DNA of 64,000 nt from Siphlonurus alternatus (lineage: Eukaryota; Arthropoda; Insecta; Ephemeroptera; Siphlonuridae). Where the stretch lies: the NCBI GenBank assembly GCA_949825025.1, contig OX463780.1:20664356-20728355 (forward strand). Reading direction: 5' to 3'. Shown piece after piece: positions 1 to 11,013 of this stretch. Position 1 is the first letter of the stretch, and each line of letters starts with the position of its first letter. A program made the translations under genes and the position numbers. The notes beneath the pieces were generated by a model. That model made no database searches and was not told where the DNA came from. It was given only the letters and a program-made list of their open reading frames with translations.

Positions 1-504
1 TATCTGTGTTGTAATGCTAGCATAATATCTGGCATGTTAAATTGCTAGCCGGGCCAGCTCCTCAAGAGGAAAGGGATGAGGGTGGGTCGAGACAGTTTTC
101 ATGAGCTATTAGTTGTCAACTTGCACAAATTTGCAGATATAAGGCAGAGCTGAGCCAGGCATACGACAATTAAAGTATGATATATATTATATATATACAT
201 CTTATGATTCTTATGGGCTGCTTCTGTGGGAGCAGGATATAAAGGACCTATAATCGAATAGTGGTGGGACACTTCTCTTGCAAAGTATGCATGCAATGTG
301 TATAGAAATTATAATTATGCATCATTTGAAACGTGCATGATAACCTTTATTATGCATATTGCACACTGTTATGTGCATTTTAAAACTTGTACTGTATGCG
401 AACAAATGTTTTAGTAATAAAACTAATAAAAAACAAAGCACATATTGAAATAAGCGTCGAGAAAAATTATATGTGATAAAAAAATAATTTAACTATAATT
501 AAAC

Positions 505-665
505 TTCATTAATATTTTTAACTACATCATAAATTTTTACGAAATTATTACTAAGTTCATTTATTTTTATCTCATCCAAATTTCCACAGGTATTAACTTT
601 AATATTCAATGTCAAGATAATTTTTTTAACACTTCATGCACTGCAGACTCCATATGTCTGCAGTT
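505..665 (-). pseudogene. Degraded GR relic (LR-YE-L-IN region)
   Basis: Minus-strand translation gives INELSNNFVKIYDVVKNINE, which lines up with the LRxxYExLHEIxxKINxIY stretch between TM4 and TM5 of the array exons. It is preceded by ELQTYGVCSA and a stop, recalling the ELQFWSIC motif. The reading frame is broken on both sides and no start, TM6 or splice donor follows. It is probably a decayed member of this or a related GR family. It is the leftmost GR-like trace in the window, so the array probably continued further left. Homology was judged by eye only. Confidence 0.33.
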
Positions 666-1093
666 CATAATTCATAATCAGTTTATTGCTCTTCGATTGC
701 ACAACAATATAAGCACGTCAATAATTATAAAGAATAATTACATTAAACAAATTGAAAGTACGTCAATACAAAACATAACAAATAATCCTGCATACAAAGA
801 TTCAATCAAAGATTGGCTCAAGTCACTTATAAGCACCCAGTAAATAAAACTTTTAATTAAACCTTGTTATATTATTCTACATCGAGATCGGTAGTAAAAT
901 AAATGAGGAACACAAAAGAAACAACTTGAATCATAATTATATCCAATCCAATATAATAAAGTTTCTAACACCGCGTTTATATTCTCAACTGGTAATGTAC
1001 GTCTGTCTCCTCAAGTTCTTGCAAATTGTGAAGTACATATATATTAAGTTCTGGTACTCCATAGCACAGAAATGGATTGTATACGTTAACATA
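666..1093. other. Non-coding flank
   Basis: AT-rich sequence with one short open frame on the plus strand (926-1147) that runs into the adjacent transposon. It resembles no family I know. I see no gene. Confidence 0.4.
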
Positions 1094-1101
1094 CAAATTT
1101 C

Positions 1102-2621
1102 CAGTGGTGAAAGTAGTTTCAAATTCTTACCAGTGCGCTTCAGATAGAGGCCTGAAGGGCCCAAACCCCCGCCAGAGGCGCGATTTTTTGGGAAAAAGGG
1201 GCGTGGCTTGTTTTTTTTAATTGGAAAGTTTCACTAAAATTGATTTATAATTAATATTTAAAGTAGAGTGAGCGATTGTATTTTTTTAAAGAATTTATTT
1301 TCTAAAAATATTTTAACCTTCCCTCTATTAATTAAGAAATTAAAACCAAAAATTGCCAAAGTTGGTGTTTCGGAGGCGTTTAACATGCAAAATTATATGG
1401 CACAGAAAACAGCATTTTACTTAAACTTAACTTGAACTATGGTACCAATTAAAAAATACATACGTAATCTATGATAAATTCATTAATGGATTTTCGATTT
1501 AAAAATAAAATATTTTTTTACGGAGCCGTTTTTCCGGAAAAAATATTGAAAACCCACACAAAATAAGTAAAATTAGATACTTATTCGAACTTTTAACCGA
1601 GGAAAAAAAAATGTAGTGTCATGCACATCCATATTAAATTGATAAAAAAAATATTCTAAAATATCTGTGCTGGCTAATGAAAATTAAAACATAACTTTTT
1701 ATATGAAAAAAAAAAAAATCGCAAACAAGCCAGTTGTCTATGTCTAGCAGTATAAGCAGCAGTACGTGTTAATACAGTAAAAATATTTTAATGAACTGTT
1801 TCACAATTTCAATTTAGAATGTTCTATATATAAAATTAATTTAATAAATGTTAAATTTTTTTAAATAATTAAATTATCGTTTTAAATGTCTCAAAAATTA
1901 ATTTAAACAAAAAATTCCAAAAAGATGTAAAAAAAAAAAAAAGGTTACAATTTTAAAAAAGTGATAACGACTTCCACTTAATATGAAAATTGAAGATAAA
2001 ATAGTAAACCCAGGAAACAGTAAACCTACAGTTACTTAAAAAAATATACATAACAAATTTCTTTGATTTAAAAAATCTAAAAAAATAAAATAAGAAATAA
2101 ATGTGTTCTCAGGTTCGCCATAAGAAAAGCTAGGCGTTTGTGGAGAAAAATATTAAAATTAACTTTTTTATCGTAGTCTTTTAAAACAATGTTTTACTGC
2201 AGCACTTACTATTTATTTATAATGCAACAATTTCGTATACCATGATATTGTTAATTTATTTTTATTTTTTACCCATTGAAAAAAATAAATAAAAGTAAAT
2301 ACATTCAATATAGATTTCAATTATTACTTTTTTTAGTACAAAATTTTGACTTTAAAAGAATTAAAGTGCAAGTTAAAACTTCCTGAGATAAATAAAAATC
2401 AAGGTACAAGAACATGTATTGAGCATGATTATAATGGTTTATAATGTGATGTGTTCACACTTGCAAATATATATATATATATATTTTTTATTATTAAAAA
2501 TTATTAATTTTTTTAGTAAATTTCGATCAGACTAAATCAGTGTCTTACCAGTGCGCCGCACTGGCGACAAATGTCTTACCAGTGCGGCGCACTGGCGCGC
2601 ACCGGCTTACTTTCACCACTG
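1102..2621. mobile_element. Non-autonomous hAT transposon, 1.52 kb
   Basis: The element begins CAGTGGTGAAAGTA and ends with the reverse complement TACTTTCACCACTG. It is flanked on both sides by a perfect 8-bp direct repeat CAAATTTC (1094-1101 and 2622-2629). An 8-bp target duplication with CAGNGG-type ends is characteristic of the hAT superfamily. Sub-terminal GTGCGCCGCACTGG-like short palindromes occur near the right end (about 2550-2600). No transposase frame was found inside the AT-rich interior, so it must have been mobilised in trans. Confidence 0.85.
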
Positions 2622-2629
2622 CAAATTTC

Positions 2630-3850
2630 ATAAATTATTTCTCCAATAAAAGCATGCAATAATATCTTTCTTCGTTATCTACGTTATTACTTACGTAACT
2701 ATTATCGTAAGTATAAATGATAAAATAAATCTAATTTTGATAATATTGTAAATATTGTAAAACTCATTGTGAAAATTGTTTCATCTCGAGTGATTTTAAA
2801 TATTTCCACTTTTTACACATTTATAAAACTTATAGGCAAAACAGAAGTTAATAGTGACACATAGTGAAGAGGCTGTAGGAGTTCCACTAACTTGTAAGAT
2901 GCTTAAATTGGGCAAAACGATTTACAACCAAACAACAAAATGAGTCATACATGGATCATTTAAATTGAACTTAAAAATTAATAATAAATGGTAACAATAG
3001 GATCGATTCACTTATAGTTAATTCGATTTGTTTTTAAAAGACGCATTTTTTTTACCTGTTATTCGTGTTATTAGAAAAAAAAAAATTCTTTTTTTTTAAA
3101 TCACTTCTTACCGCTTTGTGATTTTTGAACTAAACATATTGTCGCATTATAATTTTAATGAAAGTGAAAACACTGTCGGTCTGCGTCACACTGAAATTAT
3201 TATCTAATTGATGTTATCCCCACTCTATAATACTTATTTGTTGTATTCAGGGAGTAGTAATAAACAATAAAAGTTACCTTCTATATGTAAAATATATTTT
3301 TACACTTCACTGAATTACAAGAAGAGATGCTCAAATTTATTGTGTTAACTTATTTTGGTATCATCAGCCTTTAGAAATGTCTGTTGTGTCAATATTATTA
3401 TAATAAAATTTATTGAATTATAGAAATGGATTGTCATCTATTTTACTGTATAAATAAATATTAAATATGAAGTATTATGTTCTTAAATTAATGAATTTTA
3501 TGTCCTTTGTTAGATTTTAATGTAAAAGGCTCTTGAATGAAGAAGCATTACCATTAATGCGGAAACAATAATAATGGTATGCAAATATGATACATTTTAA
3601 AGTATACTTCCGTAGATAATGCAATTATTATTTTAAATGGAGAAATTTATAATATTCATTATTTTATCCTATTTTCATATCGATTCTTCAATACATGAAG
3701 TACAAAAGAATATAAAATTAAGTGGGTTTTAGTTTTTTCTAGTTGTTTTTAATTTTAAATTCTGCTTTATACCATTAATTAGTTCTATTTAACAATAATA
3801 ATTCTCTTTAGCAATTATTATCATATTACAGCATTAATTTGCATTGTATA
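2630..3850. other. AT-rich spacer, no gene seen
   Basis: No open frame with recognisable content on either strand. No GR motif or C-terminal TYhhhhhQF exon was found here, although this is where shared downstream exons could have been expected. Confidence 0.45.
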
Positions 3851-3858
3851 ATTAAAAC

Positions 3859-4036
3859 CAGGCGCGGATCCAAGGGGGGGGGGTGATGGGGGCGATCGCC
3901 CTCCCCCCCCAAAAGGTCCCAAAATACACTGGAGGTGTTATTACCCCCCACCCATCGCCTCCCACCCACTACAAATTTTAACAGTGTGGGATAGGCCCCC
4001 CCCCCCTCCCAGAACCGTGAGCTGGATCCGCCCCTG
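3859..4036. mobile_element. hAT-type MITE, 178 bp
   Basis: The terminal inverted repeats are CAGGCGCGGATCCA and TGGATCCGCCCCTG, differing by one base in 14. The element is flanked by perfect 8-bp direct repeats ATTAAAAC (3851-3858 and 4037-4044). The interior is G/C-homopolymer rich and non-coding. The short open frame across it (3826-4053) is an artefact of that composition. Confidence 0.85.
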
Positions 4037-4151
4037 ATTAAAACTGGCTTCAATCCGTACTTTTATTATCTTTTTTAAAATAGAAGAGTAAATATTTCAA
4101 AAGTGAAATAATGTCATAAAATTTGTTAAATATATTTTAGAGTTAACTCAC

Positions 4152-5030
4152 CTCGTTTACAGCTTCAATACAAATGAAAAAGATGTATAATAGTTTAATA
4201 AAATCAAGCAATGCCCAAGTAATCCCAATAGTCCAATCCCCTTCACCATATTCGTAAATCGAGTCGAAAATTGTTTGGAACTCCAAATAAATGTCAAATT
4301 GTAAAAATGTACTATGGAGACAAAGAAAAAATAAAATATTTATATTATAAATTGAATTAATTTCAGATAATATTTCTACAAGATCAACGTAAGCATTTCG
4401 TAGTTGCAAGAATTTTGTTCCAGGAATAAACTTTCCATTCACAGTAGAAGATTCAAGTTTGTTGTTCAATTCTTGAAAATAACTTCTTGTCAGATAAATT
4501 AAACTCCAAATTTGAAGTTCCACAGAGGTAAGGGCGATTTCCATGATTAATCCAGCCATCATAGCCATCAATCCTCGCTCATTTAAGTATGAAACGTTCA
4601 AAATGTTCGAAAAAACGTGAAATAATACAATGTTTAGTAAAAATAAATTTTTTATCATGTAGCAATTTTTTAACGGAATGATATTTTCTAGTGTATAAAA
4701 TTTTTGAAATATTTTAGTTATATTCCTTGCTTCAAAAATAATAAAATACACAATTGAAATGAATGAAAAATTTAATATAATATCACCAATAAAATGTACA
4801 ATATATGCTGCTTCAATTATAGTTGTTTGGAAAAAATTGACACATCGAAAATATAAGAAATACAAGTTACAAAATTCAGCGCCTAGTAAATAAAAAATAC
4901 TTATTATGTGTAACCCACTAGTGTGGAGGTGTTTAATTTGATCGTTTCGTACAATACTTATTGGTAAAGTACCGGTGAACTTTGATATATAATAAATGGG
5001 TTGGAAAGCGATGAACACACTTGCAGTCAT
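4152..5030 (-). CDS. Gustatory receptor variable exon 1
   Basis: Encodes 293 residues, TM1-TM6 of an insect GR, ending at donor GAG|GTGAGT (phase 0). It has FTGTLP at residues 18-23, VHFIGD at 78-83, VELQIWSLIY at 170-179 and EINSIYNINIL at 223-233. The last hydrophobic segment is WALLDFIKLLYIFFIC at 272-287. Hydrophobic stretches lie near 38-60, 76-100, 130-150, 160-183, 225-245 and 270-290. Reading past the donor hits a stop two codons later, so a downstream exon is needed for IC3 and TM7. Only 473 bp separate its ATG from the donor of exon 2. Exon 2 is the clear nearest relative. An ACAGT initiator-like site has its presumed +1 A 9 nt upstream of the ATG. Ligand unknown. Confidence 0.85.
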
Positions 5031-5503
5031 GTTTCAACTGTTATATTAGTTCTGTAAGAAGAGAAGAACTGAATTGTATAGAACACTATACATTCTCACT
5101 TAATTGTATTGATTACAAAGTTTTGCTAAAATAGTTTAATATACATGATACTCAACTACTGTAGCTGTCAACTTGAAGAAAATATTATTACAATATTGTC
5201 ATTATTAAATGAAAACTTAAGGTAATGAATTGTGCTACTACTTTTAGTTATATAATGTTAAATTAAAATATAATATTATTATATAAGAAATAATATATTA
5301 TATATTTATAAAGAAGCAAAAAAGAGTTAGTTTGGATAAATAAGCAAAAATATGTATTACGCAACCAACATACCTTAAAAAAAATCTGTTAATATCACTT
5401 TATTGAGTCAATAGACAGAAGTAAAAAATAATAGATTTATAAAATACAGTAAAAAATATAAGTAAAAAAAATCATCAAAAACTTAGGGCTTTAGTTAACT
5501 CAC

Positions 5504-6370
5504 CTCTCTCACTGCTTCATTTAGGATGAAAAACACAAAGAGTATTTTAAACCCATCAAGTAAAGCCCACTTTCCGTATAAAGTCCAATCCATGTCACCA
5601 TAGTCGTAGAATGTATTATAAATTACTTGAAACTCTACATAAAAATCAACCTGAATATTTATATTACGGAGACAAAGAAGAAGTAAAATATTTATGTTAT
5701 AAATCGAATTAATTTTATCTGATACTTCCACAAGCTCAACATAAGCATATCTTAGCTGCATGAATTTTCCGTTGACATCAAGAGATCTTGCGAGTTGATC
5801 GTTCAATTCTTGAAAATAACTTTTTGTCAGGTAAATAAGGCTCAAAATTTGTAACTCTACTGAAGTCAAGGCGATCTCCATCATTAATCCAGTAATCATA
5901 CCTATTGTTTCAAAATCTTTTAGATACGTAATATTTAAAAGTGTCGAAAAGAATTGAAATAATAGAATATTTAATAAAAATTTGTTTCTTATAGTGCAAT
6001 AATTTTTTAATGGTATGATACTTTCCAGTTTATAAAATGTTTGAAATATTATTGGTAATTTCTTTGCTTCAAAAATTACAAAATATACAACTGAAAAGAA
6101 TGAAAAATTTAGTAACAAATCACCAATAAAATGTACAATATCAATAGCTTCGAGCGCGTCATTTAATTTAAAAAATTTAACACATCGAAAATATAAGTAA
6201 TATAAGTTAGAAAATTCCGAACCTACTAAACAACAAAGGCTTAGTATGTATACAGCACTAGTGTGAAGATATTTAAGTTGGTTATTTTGTTCAAAACTTA
6301 GTGGTAAAGTCCCGGTGAACTTTGCCATGTAATAGATGGGCTTAAAAGCAATGAACACGCTTGCAGTCAT
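5504..6370 (-). CDS. Gustatory receptor variable exon 2
   Basis: 289 codons from the ATG matching that of exon 1 (MTASVFIAFKPIYY) to donor GAG|GTGAGT. The open frame extends further upstream to a TTG, but the homologous ATG and the TCAGT initiator-like site at 6400-6404 argue for this start. VHFIGDLLLNFSF, SVELQILSLIYL and KINSIYNINILLLLC follow the family order. The hinge between TM4 and the LR-YVELVE helix is shorter than in exon 1. It pairs with exon 1 as a recent tandem duplicate. No exon encoding TM7 lies in the 473 bp before exon 1. Confidence 0.85.
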
Positions 6371-6398
6371 GCTGTAAGTCGCTCTGTAGTAAGCAGTC

Positions 6399-6404
6399 AA
6401 CTGA
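6399..6404 (-). promoter_or_regulatory. Initiator-like site (TCAGTT) of exon 2
   Basis: TCAGTT on the minus strand, presumed +1 A at 6402, 32 nt upstream of the exon 2 ATG. It matches the arthropod initiator core TCAGT. Spacing is longer than in most of the array, so confidence is modest. Confidence 0.35.
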
Positions 6405-6884
6405 GTGCCTTGTATACATTTTTAATTGTATCGAATTATCGAAAGTAAAGCTGAAGCACAATGATACTCAAATATTGTTGCTGTCAATCTTGAGAATGCT
6501 ACGATAATTTTAATACGATTAATGAAAACTGTTACATAATAAATAATCAATAAAGCTCGCTATATTTTATTTCAAGGTGAATTAAAAAAAGTATAATAAT
6601 CTGAAATCAAGAAAAAAAAAAAGAATAGCCTATTTTGATAGTATCAAATATATAATACACCATTTACAGTTACTTTAAGAACATTAATGTTTTCCCCCTT
6701 TTTTTTTGTACTGGATCTTACAATTTTAGTTCATTGTATTTTATTTCTTTCAGTTACTCATATGTTATTTTAAAAAAAAGAAAATCCATATTTTGAAAGA
6801 TATTCGATGTTCGTATGCCTTGTTGAGAAAATTCATTTCGTTTTCATTTTATTTCCTTGTATCTTGTGCAAATTTTTCTAATTT

Positions 6885-7230
6885 ATGGTTCATTGATTTG
6901 TAATAGTGCTTAAATACGTAAAATGTATACTCAAAATTTGTAATTTAACTGAACAATGATTTATTTCAATTAAATATGCAGTTACACATTTAAATGCAGA
7001 AACTGGTATAATATTAAAAAATATGGTTAAACCTAACATTACTAATGATAAAATTAAAACTCTCCATTTAATTTTGTTTCAAAAGTTCTTTGGTAGTACA
7101 TAAATTTCTAATTCTTGAACAACATAAAATATCATTGAGCATTTTGGTACACCCAGCAACATGAAGGCAAAAAACGACAACAAACAAAATACAAATTATA
7201 TTGAATCTCCTTGTAGCATTACTTAAGTCA
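6885..7230 (-). pseudogene. Degraded GR relic (TM4 region)
   Basis: Minus-strand frames yield YLIEINHCSVKLQILSIHF (about 6920-6985). This matches the TM4 segment of exon 5 (VEIMECSISLQVWSLLY) in order and spacing. A hydrophobic stretch upstream (about 7150-7230, with FVVVFCLH) may be an earlier membrane segment in another frame. There is no intact start, donor or continuous frame. I read it as an old GR copy between exons 2 and 3. Confidence 0.45.
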
Positions 7231-7741
7231 ACTAATTTCTTGTTTTTAAACTTATTCAGGTTGAAATAACATTAATTTCTTTTTATTTAATTAACTGATT
7301 ATCTTAAGTGCTCTTTTAGTATATCGAGCACACAGTTTCACTTAATATTTATGTATAATGCTAATGTAATAAGATGACTAGCATAAATTGAAATGTTGAG
7401 TGGTTTGTGTCAAACCGTGCATAATGATTTATTTATATTTGTTATTAATACATGCATAAATGCATTTGGAATTGGACGAATATTTTTTTTATTCATATTG
7501 TGAAATTTCATGGCAAATAAACACATATTAGTTTTAGAAATTAAGTTTCTAGGAATGCTGCAAGCATTTAAAAATAATTATAACAAATTCCCTCTGTTCA
7601 ACAAATTCGGCAGCTATTTCTATAATCTTGCTATTTTTAATCCCATTATATATAATGTGCAAATTGATGCAAATTACAGCAAATTGACAATGAACTTTGA
7701 TTTTTAACATTCTTTATGATTATAGTTATTGTGAAACTTAC

Positions 7742-8652
7742 CTCTTTAACAGCTTCAGTACACATATAAAAATGTAAGAAAATTCTTATTATATTAAATA
7801 TAGTCCACTGAATTTCTAAAAAAAAGTTAAAACTTGTACCATTCGATGCAAGATCATACACGTCTACAAGTGTCTTGTAAATATCAAACTGCTCATAAAT
7901 ATTGTGTAGACAAAGTACCAGCAGTATGTTAAGGTTGTAAATTTGATTTATTTCAATAGAAAGTTCAGTGAGATTTTCAAATACTTGGCGAAGCCGAATT
8001 ATCTCCGCGTCACTATTCACGTTTTGCCAATTAATATAACATTCAAGTTTTTCGTTTAATGATTGAAAATACAATCTCAATATGTAAATTATGCTCCATA
8101 TTTGTATTTCTATAGACATAAGAGCAGTTTCTAAAATAGTTCTTGAAATTACACTCAAAATATCTTCATTAATCATCATTAATAATTGTAAATTTAGAAA
8201 TATATTTACAGTATGAAAAAATATTATACTTTTAAGTAACAAGTTTCTAGTATTGCGGTAATTTTTTAATGGAATTTTACTATCTAATTTTTGAAACGTT
8301 TTAATGACAACTGGAATATTTCTTGAATTAAATATAAGAAAATGAATAACTGAATAGTAAAATAGTTCTGTGAAAATATTAGCAACATATCCTATACAAC
8401 ATCTCCAGCATCAAGAGATGAGTTAGAAAAAATAGTTTTTGTAAGTGAAAATAACTGAACTAGACTTTTAATATCGAATATAACAAGTATTAAAACACTT
8501 AATAAACTTATTTTCTTACTGAAATATACTTCAATAGCTTGTTTTTTAATAATATTTCTGTGTGATAATGGTAATGTACTTGTAAATTTTGACACAAAAT
8601 AAACTGGTTTCAGAACAAATAAAATTCCCAGCTTTTCAGACCTATTCATCAT
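7742..8652 (-). pseudogene. GR variable exon 3, frameshifted
   Basis: The N-terminal part (MMNRSEKLGILFVLKPVYF, FTSTLPLSH) runs in one frame to a stop at about 8392, just after DAGDVV. The homologous continuation (YVANIF, FLIFNSRNIPVVI, KIPLKNYRNTRN) is in another frame to donor GAG|GTAAGT at 7741. Aligned with exon 2, where DIVHFIGD is expected, about seven bases are missing. Apart from that lesion the exon keeps all family landmarks, including SIEIQIWSIIYIL and EINQIYNLNIL. It belongs to the exon 1-2 group. It may be a young pseudogene, a null allele, or a sequence error. Confidence 0.75.
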
Positions 8653-9234
8653 GCGATTCCAACAAAAATCACTGTGTTAAATTGGGTATATGCGCCACGC
8701 TGTGCAATCCAAAATATACTGAAATCTAATAAGTTAAGTATACAAATCACAGGGAAAAAATCCAATATATTTTGTGACACAAAGTGTTATTAATTTTACT
8801 GTGGAAAGTAAACAGAAAGAGCAATTTTGGTTTGAGGCATTGTAAATATTTAATGTAAAAATGTGCTTTTAAATAATATGAAAAAGAAAACCTTCAAAGT
8901 AAAAAAGTTTTTTTTTTTTTTTTAAAGAAAGTTCTACAGCCTAATTCATTACTTATGCATTTTTAAATTGAATTAAATATTTTTGGAATTCAAATGAAAA
9001 TGTGAGAAAAAAAAATTCAAAAAACACAATTTTTACTTTCTAAATCTAAATTAAATGTTCAATTGTTTGCTTTTAAATTTTTGTAATGTAACATTTCAGA
9101 GCACAATTATAAAAAATGTAGTTAAAAATTATGATTTTTTTTTCTTTAAGAAAAATGACATGCCTTTCATTCTCCGTTGCATTGAAAGTCCAAAATTGTA
9201 TTTTGCTGGATCAACATAGATCCAATTTATCGAA

Positions 9235-9440
9235 CCCTTACACAAAACTATTGTATAATACGTTGTATTTTAATTATTCAATTAAGTGTACCTACATTAA
9301 TTTGGCATATTTTGTAAAAATATGCGCCGCATAAAGTTGATAAAACAACAAAATATTAATATTGAAGTTTGTATTTACTATTTATTTCACTCGCCAACTC
9401 AACAAACTCAAAGTATCAGCTTCGTAGATTCCGATATTTG
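9235..9440 (-). pseudogene. Degraded GR relic (TM5 region)
   Basis: Minus-strand frames give EFVELASEINSKY and, after a one-base frame change, NFNINILLFYQLYAAHIF. Together they match the YxELVEL-xxINSIYNxNILxxLC-xxY stretch around TM5 in exons 2, 4 and 5. Stops follow immediately (LM*VHL). It lies between exon 3 and the palindrome at 9.8 kb, and is a decayed relative of the 4-6 group. Confidence 0.5.
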
Positions 9441-10586
9441 AGGTGAGTTGTATTTGCAACATTGTATGATCAATAAGGCCGCAGAGTGAAATTTTCTGAG
9501 GCAAAGACTTTAGAAAAAACTTATTGGGGAATTAAACAAATCATTCAGTAATTATAAATTATAATAGAGCAAGTAATTGATATCCGATTGGAGAACTCCA
9601 ATTAAGCAATTAGGCATTTGACTTTTTCAGCCACCAATTGAGTTATTTTGTTCCCTCCCAAATATGTATAATCTTTTACCCAATAAACAATTATTATTAT
9701 TATTAAGACGTCAAATACGTCACATGCAAACTATTCATGTTGTCGCTTCATGTTTATTATAAAAACGGAATAAAAATAAAAGTTACGGTCCATGGTAAAA
9801 AATTATAATACAAATGAGGAATTTGCATGCGTGAATCTGATTGGCTTAATCGAAAGAGGGGGCTGAGAAATACATGTGTGAATTTTATGCGAATTTTTTG
9901 AGCACTGCAAGTATGCTCAAATGCATATTTAAAAGATGCACTTTACCTGGAGGCGATGGCGCATCGCCAGTGACGTCATCGCTATGTCAGGTTCGGTTCA
10001 CTATAGATATGCATACCTGTACGCACCTGCATAACAGGTAGCCAATCAAAAACAATCTAGCCAAAATTCAAAATTTCAAATGCCTAGCCTATTAGTTTTA
10101 AAACTTAAAAAATGCACATTATTCCATATACGCGTATTGTAAAAACACACTGGGAGATAAGTAATATTACAAACGTACCTTTCATCATATTTAAATAATA
10201 GAAATTGTTTCGCAAATAGTTTCATTTAATTGAAGAGAAGATGCAATCGATGCAATATCAAGTCCTGCCACCAACTTTTCTGTTTAAATTATTGGCGATT
10301 ATTGGCGCGTCATGCATCAATCAGCCAATAAAAATGTGTAAATTTATCATACTGGACTCCTTCCGTATCTGCTGATTATCTATTGATTTATTTTATTAAA
10401 CCTAAAACTGAGCCTCTTTTCTTATCTACGAAGATAGTAGGATGCCGTAGGATTCAATATTTAAATTTATTAAGACCCTTGAATCATAATTTATCAATGT
10501 CTTTTCAACCCCCTGTTTGCTGCTGCTGAAACCAGAAACGGAAGGATTGAAAAATAAATACAGTTTTAATTTCAACATTTCTATAA

Positions 10587-10661
10587 CGCCTGTACGTGGT
10601 CGAGTGGAAAAGCACTCGTCTTTCATACAAGAGGTGAAGAGTTCAATTCTCCTCTGGTTCA
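10587..10661 (+). repeat. tRNA-like sequence, left arm
   Basis: Contains TGGTCGAGTGG, close to a polymerase III A box, and GAGTTCAATTC, close to a B box (GGTTCRANNC), about 35 bp apart as in tRNA genes. The acceptor ends pair poorly, so I read a tRNA-derived head of a repeat and not a functional tRNA. Confidence 0.4.
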
Positions 10662-10796
10662 TTTTACATTTTTAGTAGCACGAAGAATTAATTCAAACGT
10701 ACGGGGTAAAATAATCTTATTTTTTCTTACAATATAATCATGTTATACTATTATAAGTCACACTTTTTCATTTAAATACGCACTTACAAAAACTTT

Positions 10797-10827
<31 letters not shown>

Positions 10828-10939
10828 GCGTTTCATTCAATGATAGAAAAATTAATAAGAAATTATAAACAAAACTATTTTACCCCGTTTGAGTTAAAAA
10901 TATGAAATAAACTTCTTCGTGCTACTAAAAATGTAAATT

Positions 10940-11013
10940 GAACCGGGGGAGATTTGAACCCTTCACCTCTTGCATGGAAGGCGAGCGCTTTTCCACTCGA
11001 CCACATATAGGCG
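10940..11013 (-). repeat. tRNA-like sequence, right arm
   Basis: Mirror copy of the left-arm tRNA-like stretch, slightly closer to consensus. It has A box TGGTCGAGTGG, B box GGGTTCAAATC, and GCCTTCCATGC where the anticodon arm would be, as in glycine tRNAs. Acceptor-stem pairing is poor. A polymerase III promoter relic is likely; a working tRNA is unlikely. Confidence 0.4.

Noticed and set aside
926..1147. 73-codon plus-strand open frame
   Set aside because: Crosses the target duplication and end of the hAT element; cannot be an ancestral gene.
6371..6400. Ten extra N-terminal codons for exon 2
   Set aside because: The frame starts at TTG and covers the initiator site; the ATG at 6370 aligns with exon 1.
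10587..11013. Functional tRNA genes in the palindrome arms
   Set aside because: A and B box-like motifs are present but acceptor and T stems pair poorly.
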